A stretch of 45,309 nt of DNA from Gammaproteobacteria bacterium HGW-Gammaproteobacteria-3 (GCA_002843155.1 PGZD01000015.1:1-45309), one strand, 5' to 3'. Positions 34,413-43,983 are shown, numbered from the stretch's first letter. The notes: generated from the sequence alone by a model not told the origin. Numbers and translations: made by a program.

Positions 34413-35136
34413 GTTTTACCTCCTCTGCAATGGCAATCCGGCTTCGTTTTTGCAGCCACATGACACCCAGCAAGTCGATAACGCCAACGCCAAGCCGATC
34501 CAGTACGGCGTATTTGGATTGACCGTTTATTCTGGGCCGATGCCTGACCGGCTCGGAAATCACAGCGCCTCCCGCCCTTATCATCAGAGTTGGCAAAAAC
34601 CGGTGCATGTGATTGAAAAAGGGCAGCAACAGAAATTTATCGCGCAAAAAAAGCTTGATCCCGCAGCCGGTGTCGGGGGTTTCATCGCCCAACAAAGCAG
34701 CCCTGACTGTGTTGGCAAACCATGAGCAAAAAAGCCGCCAGCTTGCATCCCGCCGCTGATTGCGAAAGCCCGCCACCATCCATAAATTCGGCTGCGCTTG
34801 TACCTTGTGGGTGAATACATCGATCAGGTGCAAAATATCGCCCGGATCATTCTGGCCGTCGCCGTCCAGTGTTGCAATCCACGGATAGTTGGCGGCCCTG
34901 ACGCCGGTATGAATCGCCGTACTCTGGCCGTAACGTTGTTGATGCCGGATCACCCGCAAGCGCGGGAATTTTTGCAAAGCCTGAATTAATTGCGCCCCGG
35001 TTTGATCCTGACTGCCATCATCGACATAAATGATTTCATAAGCTTGCGCTTGGCTCATGGCGCGCTCGATTTGCTCCAGCAACGAGAAAATATTGTCGGC
35101 TTCATTGAAAACCGGCACCACTATTGAAATTTTCAT
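34405..35136 (-). CDS. Family 2 glycosyltransferase (dolichyl-/undecaprenyl-phosphate sugar synthase type)
   Basis: A 243-residue GT-A enzyme. ISIVVPVFNEADNI opens the fold; VDDGSQDQT (38-46) binds nucleotide and DGDGQNDP (91-98) is the metal site, matching DPM1/ArnC-like enzymes that load a sugar onto a polyprenyl phosphate. GCGIKLFLRDK and the C-terminal HRPRINGQSKY are also of this type. It lacks the C-terminal membrane pair of ArnC; the adjacent LAB_N protein may supply a membrane partner. ATG 35136 was chosen over an upstream TTG. Confidence 0.88.
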   Translation of the reverse strand: MKISIVVPVFNEADNIFSLLEQIERAMSQAQAYEIIYVDDGSQDQTGAQLIQALQKFPRLRVIRHQQRYGQSTAIHTGVRAANYPWIATLDGDGQNDPGDILHLIDVFTHKVQAQPNLWMVAGFRNQRRDASWRLFCSWFANTVRAALLGDETPDTGCGIKLFLRDKFLLLPFFNHMHRFLPTLMIRAGGAVISEPVRHRPRINGQSKYAVLDRLGVGVIDLLGVMWLQKRSRIAIAEEVKRE

Positions 35137-35227
35137 CGACTCTATGACTCGCAACGATGCTCCGGGATAATTTGGCCGACGGCTGAAATTACCCTAACAT
35201 CATAAAACGGAGATAAAAAATTTCAAA

Positions 35228-35260
35228 AAAAAAGCTGCATTGAATAAATGCAGCTTTTTT
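35228..35260 (-). terminator. Terminator of the rplM-rpsI operon (bidirectional in form)
   Basis: AAAAAAGCTGCATT (35228-35241) pairs with AATGCAGCTTTTTT (35247-35260) around a 5-nt loop. It is flanked by A-runs on one side and T-runs on the other, so it can terminate in both directions. It lies 34 bp beyond the rpsI stop codon. Confidence 0.88.
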
Positions 35261-35293
35261 ATGAACGCTGAAACAGGATAAAAAACGAAACGC

Positions 35294-35686
35294 TTAACGT
35301 TTGGAGTATTGAGGACGTTTTCTGGCTTTGTGCAGGCCGACTTTTTTACGCTCGACTTCACGCGCGTCGCGGGTAACGTAGCCCGCCTTTCTCAAGTCTG
35401 CACGCAGTGTTTCATCATAGTTCATCAATGCCCGCGTCAGGCCGTGACGGATAGCGCCTGCCTGGCCTGAAGGGCCGCCGCCTTTGACAACGACATTGAT
35501 GTCGAATTTGCTGATCATGCCAACGCATTCGAGCGGCTGACGGGAAATCATTTGATCGGTTTTGCGGCCGAAGTAGTCTTCGATGCTTTGCTTGTTGATG
35601 GTTATTTTACCGGTGCCTGAAGTGGCGTAAACGCGCGCTACCGCACTTTTACGGCGGCCTGTTCCATAATACTGAGCTGTTGCCAT
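35294..35686 (-). CDS. rpsI: 30S ribosomal protein S9
   Basis: A 130-residue ribosomal protein. It begins with [15 protein letters not shown] and ends with the conserved basic tail [17 protein letters not shown], whose last residues contact P-site tRNA. It follows rplM by 11 bp, the standard pair. It is followed by a strong terminator. Confidence 0.97.
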   Translation of the reverse strand: MATAQYYGTGRRKSAVARVYATSGTGKITINKQSIEDYFGRKTDQMISRQPLECVGMISKFDINVVVKGGGPSGQAGAIRHGLTRALMNYDETLRADLRKAGYVTRDAREVERKKVGLHKARKRPQYSKR

Positions 35687-35697
35687 GATTAACCCGC

Positions 35698-36126
35698 TTA
35701 AAATTCTAAAACTTTGGGCTGTTGAGCCTGATGATCGTGTTCGGGACCTGCATAAACTTTCAATTTTTTGAACATTGCACGACCCAATGGATTTTTAGGT
35801 AACATTCCTTGAACGGCAGCCGTAATGATGCGATCCGGGAAGGTTTGTCTCAACTTGCCAAGGCTCGCTGATTTCATGTTACCAATGTAACCGGTATGAC
35901 GGTAATAAATTTTGTCTTTTTCTTTATTGCCGGTAACACCAATTTTTTCAGCATTGACGACGACAATGTAATCACCGGTATCGACATGCGGTGTATATTC
36001 TGGCTTATGTTTACCGCGAAGTCGTCGTGCAATTTCAGTGGCAAGGCGCCCTAGCGTCTTCCCTTCTGCATCAACTACGTACCAATCGCGCTTAACTTCT
36101 GCTGGCTTTGCACTAAAAGTTTTCAT
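35698..36126 (-). CDS. rplM: 50S ribosomal protein L13
   Basis: A 142-residue early-assembly protein of the large subunit. [41 protein letters not shown] and the [24 protein letters not shown] region ([16 protein letters not shown]) are conserved. It is first in the rplM-rpsI operon, with a good promoter 43-71 bp upstream. Confidence 0.97.
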   Translation of the reverse strand: MKTFSAKPAEVKRDWYVVDAEGKTLGRLATEIARRLRGKHKPEYTPHVDTGDYIVVVNAEKIGVTGNKEKDKIYYRHTGYIGNMKSASLGKLRQTFPDRIITAAVQGMLPKNPLGRAMFKKLKVYAGPEHDHQAQQPKVLEF

Positions 36127-36168
36127 CGTTGTTGTGTGTTATTTGTTAAGGCTCAATAAAGACCGGCA

Positions 36169-36197
36169 ATATTATCAAAAAAAGACAGGCTTTTCAA
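36169..36197 (-). promoter_or_regulatory. Sigma-70 promoter of rplM-rpsI
   Basis: On the minus strand TTGAAA (36192-36197), a 17-bp spacer and TAATAT (36169-36174) give a near-consensus promoter. The start codon lies 43 bp downstream, leaving room for a short leader. Confidence 0.7.
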
Positions 36198-36287
36198 ATT
36201 TATTTACGGCAGGAGCTCCTTTGGATAACTGCCGACAAAGGCAAGGACATGGATTTCCTGGGCTAACCTGCCTTTCTAAAGCGCCTT

Positions 36288-37616
36288 TTATAAGCTTTGA
36301 CGCCCGATGGCATAATATTCCAGACCGCTTTTTTTAACCAGACAGGGTTCAAACATATTGCGGCCATCGAAGATCACCTTGTCCTGTAATTTCTGGCTCA
36401 GGTAATCGAAATCAGGGCTCCGAAATTGTTTCCATTCAGTCACAATCACCAGGGCGTGCGCCTGATTCAACGCATCTTTTTGACCTTTGGCGTAAACCAG
36501 TCCGGCTTTATTGCCGTAAATTCTCAGGGCTTCGTCCATAGCTTCCGGGTCGTACACCTGCACCGTCGCCCCGGCTTCGATGAGCGCTTCCAGCAGCACT
36601 CGGCTGGGCGCTTCGCGCATGTCGTCGGTATTGGGTTTGAAAGCCAATCCCCATAAGGCGAACACCTTATCTTTAAGGTCGTTTTGATAATAGTGACTGA
36701 TTTTTTCAAACAAGCGTTTTTTCTGCCGGTCATTGACATGCTCGACGGCGTTCAACAATTCAGCGTGATAGCCTGCATCCTTTGCTGTTCTTTCCAGCGC
36801 CTTGACATCTTTTGGAAAACAGGAGCCGCCATAGCCGCAGCCGGGATAGATAAAACTGTAACCGATGCGGCTATCGGAACCGATGCCCTGGCGCACCTGC
36901 TCGATATCGGCACCCAATTTTTCCGCCAGATTGGCCAGCTCGTTCATGAAGCTGATTTTGGTCGCCAGCATCGCGTTGGCGGCATATTTGGTGAGCTCGG
37001 CCGAGCGTATGTCCATGGCAATGACGCGGTCATGGCTTCGGTTGAACGGCGCATACAAGGCTTTCAATAATTCAGCGGTGCGCGGGTTATCGGTGCCGAC
37101 GATGATGCGATCGGGTTTCATGAAGTCATCCAGCGCCGCGCCTTCTTTTAAAAACTCCGGGTTGGACACGACATCGAACTCCAGCTCTTTGCCTTGAGCC
37201 TCTAAGGCCGCGCGTATGGTTTCTTTCACCCTGTCGGCAGTGCCGACCGGTACTGTGGACTTATCAATCACTACACGGTAACTGTCCATGTGTTCGGCAA
37301 TACTCCCGGCAACCGCCAGAACATATTGCAGATCGGCCGAGCCGTCTTCATCGGGCGGTGTGCCGACCGCGATAATCTGAAACAAGCCATGCGCGACCGC
37401 AGCTTGTACGTCAGAGGTAAAATACAGGCGTCCGGCTTCCTGGTTTTCCTTGACCATTACATCGAGACCCGGCTCGTAAATCGGGATGATCCCTTGCTGC
37501 AACTTTTCGGTTTTTGCCTGGTCGACATCCATGCAAACAACGTCGTTACCCACATCGGCCAGACAGGCGCCGGTAACAAGCCCCACATAGCCACTGCCGA
37601 AGACTGTAATTTTCAT
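36288..37616 (-). CDS. ugd: UDP-glucose 6-dehydrogenase
   Basis: Ugd oxidises UDP-glucose to UDP-glucuronate for capsule, LPS or exopolysaccharide. The 442-residue protein has the Rossmann loop [11 protein letters not shown], the [12 protein letters not shown] segment, SNPEFLKEG, the catalytic Cys266 in YGGSCFPKD, and the C-terminal half with [16 protein letters not shown]. It stands alone between rplM and the divergent relA. Together with glf and the two GT2 genes it points to surface-glycan synthesis spread over the region. Confidence 0.95.
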   Translation of the reverse strand: MKITVFGSGYVGLVTGACLADVGNDVVCMDVDQAKTEKLQQGIIPIYEPGLDVMVKENQEAGRLYFTSDVQAAVAHGLFQIIAVGTPPDEDGSADLQYVLAVAGSIAEHMDSYRVVIDKSTVPVGTADRVKETIRAALEAQGKELEFDVVSNPEFLKEGAALDDFMKPDRIIVGTDNPRTAELLKALYAPFNRSHDRVIAMDIRSAELTKYAANAMLATKISFMNELANLAEKLGADIEQVRQGIGSDSRIGYSFIYPGCGYGGSCFPKDVKALERTAKDAGYHAELLNAVEHVNDRQKKRLFEKISHYYQNDLKDKVFALWGLAFKPNTDDMREAPSRVLLEALIEAGATVQVYDPEAMDEALRIYGNKAGLVYAKGQKDALNQAHALVIVTEWKQFRSPDFDYLSQKLQDKVIFDGRNMFEPCLVKKSGLEYYAIGRQSL

Positions 37617-37729
37617 GATTTATCCTTGTTGTTTTTATAAAATAGCTTGTATGCAGATATATACTCTGCAAGAAAAATGAATGCCATACTGGCAGCGTTA
37701 CCCGTTATTTTAAAGTAAAACAATCTTCA

Positions 37730-39844
37730 ATGAATAAACATCCAGGCGTGGCCCAGTCGCTTTTTAACGGTTTTTCCGAAACCGATACCGCCCTCATCGA
37801 GCAAGCCTTGAATTTACTTGATCGCGCAGGAAGCGACCAAGCCAGCAACACCCGGCCCAAAGGGGCCGATGTCGCGTTGATTTTAAGGGGCGTTCGCATT
37901 GATCTGGATACGCTGCTGGGCGCTTTATTGAGCGATTCACGTTTGGCGGGCCATGTTACCGAAATCGCTATCGGCGCGCAATTTGGCGACACGGCAGCCG
38001 GTCTGGTGAGAGATGTCAAAGCATTGAACGATATGACGGTTTATAGCCCGGACATGACAAGCCAGCCTGACCAGGCGGAAACCTTGCGATGCATGTTACT
38101 GGCGATGACGCATGATGTGCGTTCGGTATTGATCAAACTGGCCTACCGGATTCAGCGTCTGCGCAATCTGGCCCGGGAAAATTACGATATCCGCCGTTTT
38201 GTTGCGCAGGAAACACTCGATATTTACGCACCGCTCGCCAACCGGCTCGGAATCAGTCAATTTAAATGGGAACTGGAAGACTTGGCGTTTCGTTATCTCG
38301 ATCCGCAAAATTACCGCCGCATCGCGCAATCGCTTGCCGACAACCGCGCCCAGCGGGAAGCATGTATTCAAGCCTTTATTGACAATTTTCGGCAACTTCT
38401 GGCTGAAGCCGATATTGCCGGCAAAGTTTACGGACGCCCTAAACATATTTACAGTATCTGGAACAAAATGCGCCGTAAACAAATGGCCATCGACGATCTC
38501 TATGATCTGTTGGCGGTGCGCGTGATTGTCGATAATCTGGCCGCCTGTTACACCGTTCTGGGCTTGGCGCACAGTCACTGGCAGTATGTGCCCAAAGAGT
38601 TTGACGACTATATCGCCAACCCCAAGGAAAACGGTTACCAATCCTTGCACACCGTTATTCTGGATGCACTGGGCAACCGTATTGAAATTCAGATCCGCAC
38701 TCAGGCCATGCACGATTTCGCAGAATTGGGAGTGGCCGCTCATTGGCGCTATAAAGAGGGCGGGGCACACAATGCGGCGACCGAAAAAAATATCGCGTCC
38801 TTAAGGCAATTACTGGAAGATAAAAACGCTCAAGACAATCTGCTGGAAAACTTCCATACCGAACTTTTTTCGGATCGCGTTTTCGTGCTCACGCCCACCG
38901 GCAAGCTGATCGATCTGATCAAAGGCGCAACGCCGTTGGATTTTGCCTATGCCATCCATACCGAAATCGGGCATAACTGCCGTGGAGCCAAAATCAACGG
39001 CCGCATTAAACCTTTGACTTACAAGCTCAGATCGGGTGATCGGGTCGAAATCATAACGGTAAAAAACGGCTCGCCCAATTATAACTGGATCGACCCTAAT
39101 CTGGGCTATCTGAAAACTGCCCGCGCCATCGGCAAAGTCAAAAGCTGGTTTAAACAACAGCGACAAGCTGAAAACATCGCCGCCGGAAAACTGCTTCTGG
39201 ACAAAGAAAGCAAACGTCTGGGCTTAAAAAAAGTAATACTGGAAGAGTTGCTCAAGCATTTTAAAATGGCGGACAGCGAGCATCTGCTGGAAGCGTTGGG
39301 TCGCGGCGACATCAATAATCGGCAATTGGCCGCCGCCTTGCAGATACCCGAGTTTGCCGGTGCGCCGAAAGTCACTTTCAGCCAAAAACTGCGGCCTCAA
39401 TCCGGGGTCGTCGTGGCCGGAATCGATAATGTCATGACTCATAGCGCGCAATGTTGTAACCCGGTTCAGGGCGATGACATTATCGGCTTCATTTCACATA
39501 AAAAAGGCATAACCATCCATCGCAGGGACTGCCAAAACATTCAAGCACTGGATCCTGAACAACAGGCCCGGCTGATTACCGCGCAATGGCGCTCAGGTGA
39601 ACTCTCCCGACATACGGTGCCGGTTATTATTCATGCTTTTAATGCGCACAACCTGCTTAATGATGTAACCCGGATTCTGGCGTATGCAAAAATTCACATC
39701 AACCATGCCGCGCTTAAAACGCATCCGGATTTATCTGCCATACTCAATCTGACGATACAGATTGAAAACACCGAGCAACTCAGCCTGGTGTTAAACAAAA
39801 TCAGCCAATTGCCAAATATTATCGATGTCAAACGCAAGACTTGA
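37730..39844 (+). CDS. relA: GTP pyrophosphokinase RelA
   Basis: RelA makes (p)ppGpp on stalled ribosomes. In the 704-residue protein the pseudo-hydrolase domain (to about 190) lacks the HD and ED residues: at the HD position it reads LLSDSRLAGH. The synthetase domain has GRPKHIYSIWNKM and EFDDYIANPKENGYQS (290-304), the acidic EFDD form of RelA rather than the basic form of SpoT. A TGS domain (FVLTPTGKLIDLIKGATPLD), helical region, Cys-containing segment (HSAQCCNPVQGD, DCQNI) and ACT domain follow. A SpoT must be encoded elsewhere to degrade the product. Confidence 0.95.
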   Translation: MNKHPGVAQSLFNGFSETDTALIEQALNLLDRAGSDQASNTRPKGADVALILRGVRIDLDTLLGALLSDSRLAGHVTEIAIGAQFGDTAAGLVRDVKALNDMTVYSPDMTSQPDQAETLRCMLLAMTHDVRSVLIKLAYRIQRLRNLARENYDIRRFVAQETLDIYAPLANRLGISQFKWELEDLAFRYLDPQNYRRIAQSLADNRAQREACIQAFIDNFRQLLAEADIAGKVYGRPKHIYSIWNKMRRKQMAIDDLYDLLAVRVIVDNLAACYTVLGLAHSHWQYVPKEFDDYIANPKENGYQSLHTVILDALGNRIEIQIRTQAMHDFAELGVAAHWRYKEGGAHNAATEKNIASLRQLLEDKNAQDNLLENFHTELFSDRVFVLTPTGKLIDLIKGATPLDFAYAIHTEIGHNCRGAKINGRIKPLTYKLRSGDRVEIITVKNGSPNYNWIDPNLGYLKTARAIGKVKSWFKQQRQAENIAAGKLLLDKESKRLGLKKVILEELLKHFKMADSEHLLEALGRGDINNRQLAAALQIPEFAGAPKVTFSQKLRPQSGVVVAGIDNVMTHSAQCCNPVQGDDIIGFISHKKGITIHRRDCQNIQALDPEQQARLITAQWRSGELSRHTVPVIIHAFNAHNLLNDVTRILAYAKIHINHAALKTHPDLSAILNLTIQIENTEQLSLVLNKISQLPNIIDVKRKT

Positions 39845-39940
39845 TATTTTCCTGCGCACGACCCGCAAACCCTACTTACCAGGCAACGGAGGGAGTGCTA
39901 TATAAGGGGCTTGTTACGATAACAAGGCTTGTGCGCATTC

Positions 39941-39966
39941 GTCGTCCGGTAAACCGGACTCCTACA
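39941..39966. repeat. Short REP-like repeat (CCGGTAAACCGG core)
   Basis: GTCCGG and CCGGAC (39944-39949, 39954-39959) form a small hairpin, followed by TCCTACA. A 24-25-bp near-match lies at 29796-29820 after icd (GTCGCCCGGTTTACC, then TGGCTCCTAC). Both lie downstream of a gene. Just upstream a CTTGTTA / TAACAAG hairpin (about 39910-39926) is also present. Confidence 0.5.
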
Positions 39967-39975
39967 GCACGTTAT

Positions 39976-41526
39976 TCAGTTCACGGCACATTGATTGCGA
40001 CCGTTATTTTTGGCTTGATAAAGGGCCTGGTCGGCGCGCTCAAAAACGGCTTCAGGCTGATCGTTTTCCTGAAATTCGCTGATGCCGCAGGAAAGCGTGA
40101 TGGAAAAACTCTTGTCGCCTGAATTAAAACGTGACTGTTCAACTAATTTGCGTAGTTTCTCGGTTAGAATCAATGCCGACTCGGGGCTCGTTTCGGGTAA
40201 CAACATGGTAAATTCTTCACCGCCGAAACGCGAAATAAAATCGGAATCACGGCAATTCGTCGAAAGTAATTGGGCGATAATTTTCAGTATTTTATCCCCG
40301 GCTTTATGACCTAAAGTGTCGTTGATACGCTTGAAATAATCGATGTCCCAAATGGCCAGGCAAAGCGGCGTTTTATAGCGCTTACGCCTTGACAACTCTG
40401 TTTCCAACCGTTCATCGTAAGCCAGCCGATTTGGCAGGCCGGTCAGGGGATCGCGTATCGCCTTGTTTTGGGCAAGCGTCAGACGGCTTTTCAAAATGGT
40501 CGATTCTTTTTCCATGCGCTGGATTTTATTGGCCAATTCATCCAGTTGCCGCTGTGCTTGCAGGTTTTGTTGGTTCTCTTCTTGCCGGTGCCGTTCCAGT
40601 TGCCGGGAAATAGCTTCAATGCGGGTGTTGATCAGTTGCTTTAAAGGCTCCAATGTTGTTGCGTTGATGGAGCTGTTTTGCAAGTTCTGCATTTGCATGG
40701 AAACAAATTGGTCCAGGTTATTGCGATTGATAGTCGCCTGCTGGGTTACTTTATGGGCACCAACAACTCGATCATCGAGATCATTGAGTTGTTCAGTCAG
40801 TTCCGATAAAAAATCTTCTATATTTTTTTGCTCGCTCTGGAAATGTTTTTTGATATGGCTCAGTAGTGACACATACTCATCGAGCAGGGATGGGAAAGAA
40901 GTGGCTGTGAGGGGTTTTTGTAAGCGCTCTTTCAAAAACTCGGCCTGTTTTTCAAAAGCAGACGGAATGTCGAAATTTTCCAGCAGCAAGAGCAGTTGCT
41001 GGCTGACCATATCGGTCGGAATATAATTGCCTTCCGATAACTCTGTTTCCGTAACGTCGAAGCGGTCGTTATCTTGGGAGTCCTGACTATCGAGCAAAGC
41101 CTGGAACAATTCTTCTATGGATTTAAGTTGCCCGCTTTCATACTGTTTACGCAGTGATATATAGGTTTGTTCTTGCGTTTCGGTATCGCTTTGACGGATA
41201 AGAAAATCAAAAAGCAAATCGGCCTGTGCGGCAGCGGTATTCAGAGCGGAGTCTTCAAGCCGAATAACAGCTTGAGTGATCTGTTCTAACTCGGCTTTGA
41301 GTTTTGCACTATTCAGACCGGATTTTACCGCAGCGTGAATCCGGGTAAGGTGAGGATCAAGAGTTTGATTGAAACCCTTGGTAATCAACGTCAGACGGAT
41401 AATAGCTCTGCAAAGCAATGCCTCACGGTCACGGGTTTCTTTTACCAGCGAGTCTTGCTGGTCGAGTTGAGCGAGATATTTATCCTTCCATTTATTGTTA
41501 TTGTTCTGAGGATTTAGAAGATTCAT
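39976..41526 (-). CDS. Diguanylate cyclase (GGDEF domain) with helical N-terminal region
   Basis: A 516-residue c-di-GMP synthase. The C-terminal GGDEF domain has DPLTGLPNRLAYDERL, WDIDYFKRINDTLGHKAGD, the active GGEEF at 435-439 and the inhibitory I-site RDSD at 426-429, so product feedback is expected. The N-terminal about 340 residues are soluble, helical and largely coiled-coil (for example EAISRQLERHRQEENQQNLQ), with no membrane span and no recognised sensor domain. It lies beside dsbA; as I recall, a GGDEF gene occupies a similar place in pseudomonads (DgcH region), so this may be conserved synteny. Confidence 0.9.
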   Translation of the reverse strand: MNLLNPQNNNNKWKDKYLAQLDQQDSLVKETRDREALLCRAIIRLTLITKGFNQTLDPHLTRIHAAVKSGLNSAKLKAELEQITQAVIRLEDSALNTAAAQADLLFDFLIRQSDTETQEQTYISLRKQYESGQLKSIEELFQALLDSQDSQDNDRFDVTETELSEGNYIPTDMVSQQLLLLLENFDIPSAFEKQAEFLKERLQKPLTATSFPSLLDEYVSLLSHIKKHFQSEQKNIEDFLSELTEQLNDLDDRVVGAHKVTQQATINRNNLDQFVSMQMQNLQNSSINATTLEPLKQLINTRIEAISRQLERHRQEENQQNLQAQRQLDELANKIQRMEKESTILKSRLTLAQNKAIRDPLTGLPNRLAYDERLETELSRRKRYKTPLCLAIWDIDYFKRINDTLGHKAGDKILKIIAQLLSTNCRDSDFISRFGGEEFTMLLPETSPESALILTEKLRKLVEQSRFNSGDKSFSITLSCGISEFQENDQPEAVFERADQALYQAKNNGRNQCAVN

Positions 41527-41700
41527 TTAACCCAGCCTTAACATTTTGTCATCACAAAATATTGAATAATATGTAAAAAAATAAATTTTATGACATATAA
41601 AGTTAAATTCGGCATGATTTTTAATTATTTTATTTCAATAGTATAGGCCGTAGGCACTACATTTGTTAAAGCTTAAGTTAAATGGACTCCGCAGTGAGCG

Positions 41701-42324
41701 CTATTGACCTGTACTTTCTTTTTGAATCAACTGATTCATTATCTTGATCATATTTTCTTGCGAGCCGGCTAGCGGCCCGTTGGTTTTGTATTTACCATTG
41801 ATGATAACAGCGGGTACGCCGGTGACGCCATAACGCGCCGACATCGTTTTGGCTTGGCGGACTTTGGTATCGACCAGGAAAGAATGGTAGGCATTGCGAA
41901 AGTCGGCCTCACTGACGCCGTGAGCAATAAAAAACTGCATCAGGCCATCTTCTGTGTCCAGTTTTTGCTTTTTATTCTGGATTGTATCGAAAAAATCGGC
42001 ATGGACTTTATCGACGATGCCCAAAGCTTCGGCGGTAAAATAGGCTTTGGCGTGCGCCTCCCACAAGCTGTTGAATATTGTCGGTTGCCGTATAAACTGA
42101 ACATTGCCCGGAAGTTTTTCCAGCCATTTTGTCAGTTGCGGTTCAAAATGATAGCAGTGCGGGCATCCGTACCAGAAAAATTCTATCACCTCTATTTTTT
42201 CAGGGTTTTGGGTGGGCTGCGGCGATGTCAAATTTTCGTAACCTACGGACTCGGCATTAATGACGGTCGCAAACCCGAACAAAACAGCCAAAAGGCCCGT
42301 TTGAATTATTTTTTTAAACAGCAT
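41701..42324 (-). CDS. dsbA: Thiol:disulfide interchange protein DsbA
   Basis: DsbA introduces disulfides into periplasmic proteins. The 207-residue protein has a cleavable signal (MLFKKIIQTGLLAVLFGFAT, cut after NA near 24), the redox motif Cys54-Pro-His-Cys57 in FFWYGCPHCYHF, an inserted helical domain and the cis-Pro loop TGVPAVIING. GGAGAA precedes the ATG at 42324, and an in-frame TTG upstream was rejected. The neighbouring cytochrome c4 and engB genes are the order found in many gammaproteobacteria. Confidence 0.94.
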   Translation of the reverse strand: MLFKKIIQTGLLAVLFGFATVINAESVGYENLTSPQPTQNPEKIEVIEFFWYGCPHCYHFEPQLTKWLEKLPGNVQFIRQPTIFNSLWEAHAKAYFTAEALGIVDKVHADFFDTIQNKKQKLDTEDGLMQFFIAHGVSEADFRNAYHSFLVDTKVRQAKTMSARYGVTGVPAVIINGKYKTNGPLAGSQENMIKIMNQLIQKESTGQ

Positions 42325-42407
42325 TTTAAAGTTCTCCGTAAGATTCAAGGTAATCCAAATAAAGTAAATAGCGCCTTAGAGTTCCGATTGATCCGGCATA
42401 TCAAGCG

Positions 42408-43094
42408 TCATTTCATCATGGAAATATGATAGGCGACAGCTTTGATTTCCTGATCGGTCATTTTTTTGGCGATCATGTGCATGATGTTATCGGGATTATT
42501 ACTGCGCGTTCCGGCTTTAAAATCGGACAAGGCCTGGATCAAGTAATCGGCATGTTGAGAATGCAGCGCGGGAAAAGCGGCCGGTTTATTACCTTCTCCA
42601 AAAGGGCCGTGACAGGCGATACAGGCGGAAACCTCGCGTTTCAGATCGCCGTTGCGATAAAGGTCGCTGCCTAAAGCGAGCAAGGCATCCAGTTGTTCCG
42701 AAGACGGGTCGGCCGAGGCTCCTTCCGCGTCATCTTCGTCATCGTCATCGGACTCTAAAACAGGCGGGCTGTTGACGCTGATTTTCTGCGACGAATAATA
42801 GGCGGCCAGGTCGGCCATGTCTTCGTCGCTCAGGGACAGGGCTATTGCACTCATCATGGCGTTTTGGCGAACGCCGCTTTTAAACGCCTGTAACTCTTTG
42901 ATCAAATAAGAGCTGTGCTGCTGTGCCAGCTTGGGAAAAGTCGAAACCAGGCTGTTGCCGTTGTCGCCATGACAGCCGACGCAAGTAGCGGCTTTTTCCT
43001 GCCCCGCCTTGCTATTGCCTTCGGCCTGCGCGGAAGGTTGCGCACCCGTCAGCAGCAGCCCTGCAAAGAGTGCCAGTAGTTTATTTTTCATCAT
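42408..43094 (-). CDS. Diheme cytochrome c4 with acidic interdomain linker
   Basis: A periplasmic electron carrier, probably delivering electrons to terminal oxidases. The 228-residue protein has a signal peptide (to about residue 24, AQA) and two c-type heme sites, Cys38-x2-Cys41-His42 (CVGCH) and Cys158-x2-Cys161-His162 (CIACH), each followed by a MauG/c4-like fold with a downstream Met. The linker between domains contains ESDDDDEDDAEG (about 114-125), longer and more acidic than in typical c4 proteins. AAGGGG lies just upstream of the tandem ATG. It is divergent from engB. Confidence 0.9.
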   Translation of the reverse strand: MMKNKLLALFAGLLLTGAQPSAQAEGNSKAGQEKAATCVGCHGDNGNSLVSTFPKLAQQHSSYLIKELQAFKSGVRQNAMMSAIALSLSDEDMADLAAYYSSQKISVNSPPVLESDDDDEDDAEGASADPSSEQLDALLALGSDLYRNGDLKREVSACIACHGPFGEGNKPAAFPALHSQHADYLIQALSDFKAGTRSNNPDNIMHMIAKKMTDQEIKAVAYHISMMK

Positions 43095-43318
43095 CAGGTT
43101 CCCCTTATTTCGCGATAAATAATCAAAAATGTCCGCCTCGATGAAAAAGTTCAGGCGACTGTTAAAATTCCGGTTACACGGGCTTGCCCGGTTTTGCACC
43201 GATTTTACTCCAAATAGCAACAGGCATGAAATAAATTGGCCGCAGTGCGCAGGTTCATGGGCAACGGCACGGGCGCGTTATACAATAAGCATTTTTAGCC
43301 AGTGCCAGCGAGACCGCG

Positions 43319-43939
43319 ATGAATCCATTGTATCATCAAGCAAAATTTACCCTCAGTTCACCTGATATCAGTCATGCCCCGGAAGATACAGGTCTTGAAG
43401 TGGCTTTTGCCGGTCGCTCCAATGCCGGTAAATCCAGCGCCATCAACACCTTGACCCGGCAAAAAACATTGGCGCGGATCAGTAAAACACCGGGACGGAC
43501 GCAACTGCTCAACTTTTTTGAAATAACAGACGACAAGCGCTTTGTCGATTTGCCCGGTTTTGGCTATGCCAAAGTACCGCTGGCGATGAAAGACAAATGG
43601 CGTAAAATGATGGAAAATTATCTCAACAACCGCAAGACTTTATGCGGCATCGTGCTGGTGATGGATGTCCGTCATCCACTCACGGATTTTGACCGGCAAA
43701 TGATCGATTGGTGTCGGCATGTCGCGCTGCCTTTGCACATTTTATTGACCAAAGCCGATAAGCTCACTTACGGCGCGGCCAAAAATACCTTGCTGGCCGT
43801 GCAGAAAGAATTAAGCGACAGCGGCGTTGCAGTGTCCATGCAACTATTTTCGGCATTAAAAAAAACCGGTATCGACGAAATTCATGACTTGCTGGATCGA
43901 TGGTTTAACCCTGAGTTAACGGAAGCAACCGAGCAATAA
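43319..43939 (+). CDS. engB: Ribosome biogenesis GTPase YihA/YsxC (EngB)
   Basis: EngB is a TRAFAC GTPase needed for late 50S assembly and usually essential. The 206-residue protein has G1 GRSNAGKSS, the RTQLLNFF switch, G3 [12 protein letters not shown]4 TKADKL, and the basic N-terminal strand. It is divergent from cytochrome c4, with a 224-bp shared upstream region. About 15 bp after its stop is the TATACTTCGCGC motif. Confidence 0.95.
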   Translation: MNPLYHQAKFTLSSPDISHAPEDTGLEVAFAGRSNAGKSSAINTLTRQKTLARISKTPGRTQLLNFFEITDDKRFVDLPGFGYAKVPLAMKDKWRKMMENYLNNRKTLCGIVLVMDVRHPLTDFDRQMIDWCRHVALPLHILLTKADKLTYGAAKNTLLAVQKELSDSGVAVSMQLFSALKKTGIDEIHDLLDRWFNPELTEATEQ

Positions 43940-43983
43940 AAAATATTCTTGATGATATACTTCGCGCGGCCAATGGGTATTGG

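Noticed and set aside
36205-36287. Possible match between GGCAAGGACATGGATTTCC after ugd and the centre of the long palindromic repeat
   Set aside because: Only a short ACATGGAT block is shared; not enough to call a repeat copy.
38096-38770. 224-codon minus-strand ORF opposite relA
   Set aside because: Shadow of relA, which is intact and conserved throughout.
39841-40122. 93-codon plus-strand ORF after relA
   Set aside because: Runs through repeats and into the antisense strand of the diguanylate cyclase gene; no protein-like pattern.
40463-41026. 187-codon plus-strand ORF rich in Cys and Ser
   Set aside because: Antisense of the coiled-coil region of the diguanylate cyclase; the Cys/Ser richness comes from complementing Gln/Glu/Lys codons.
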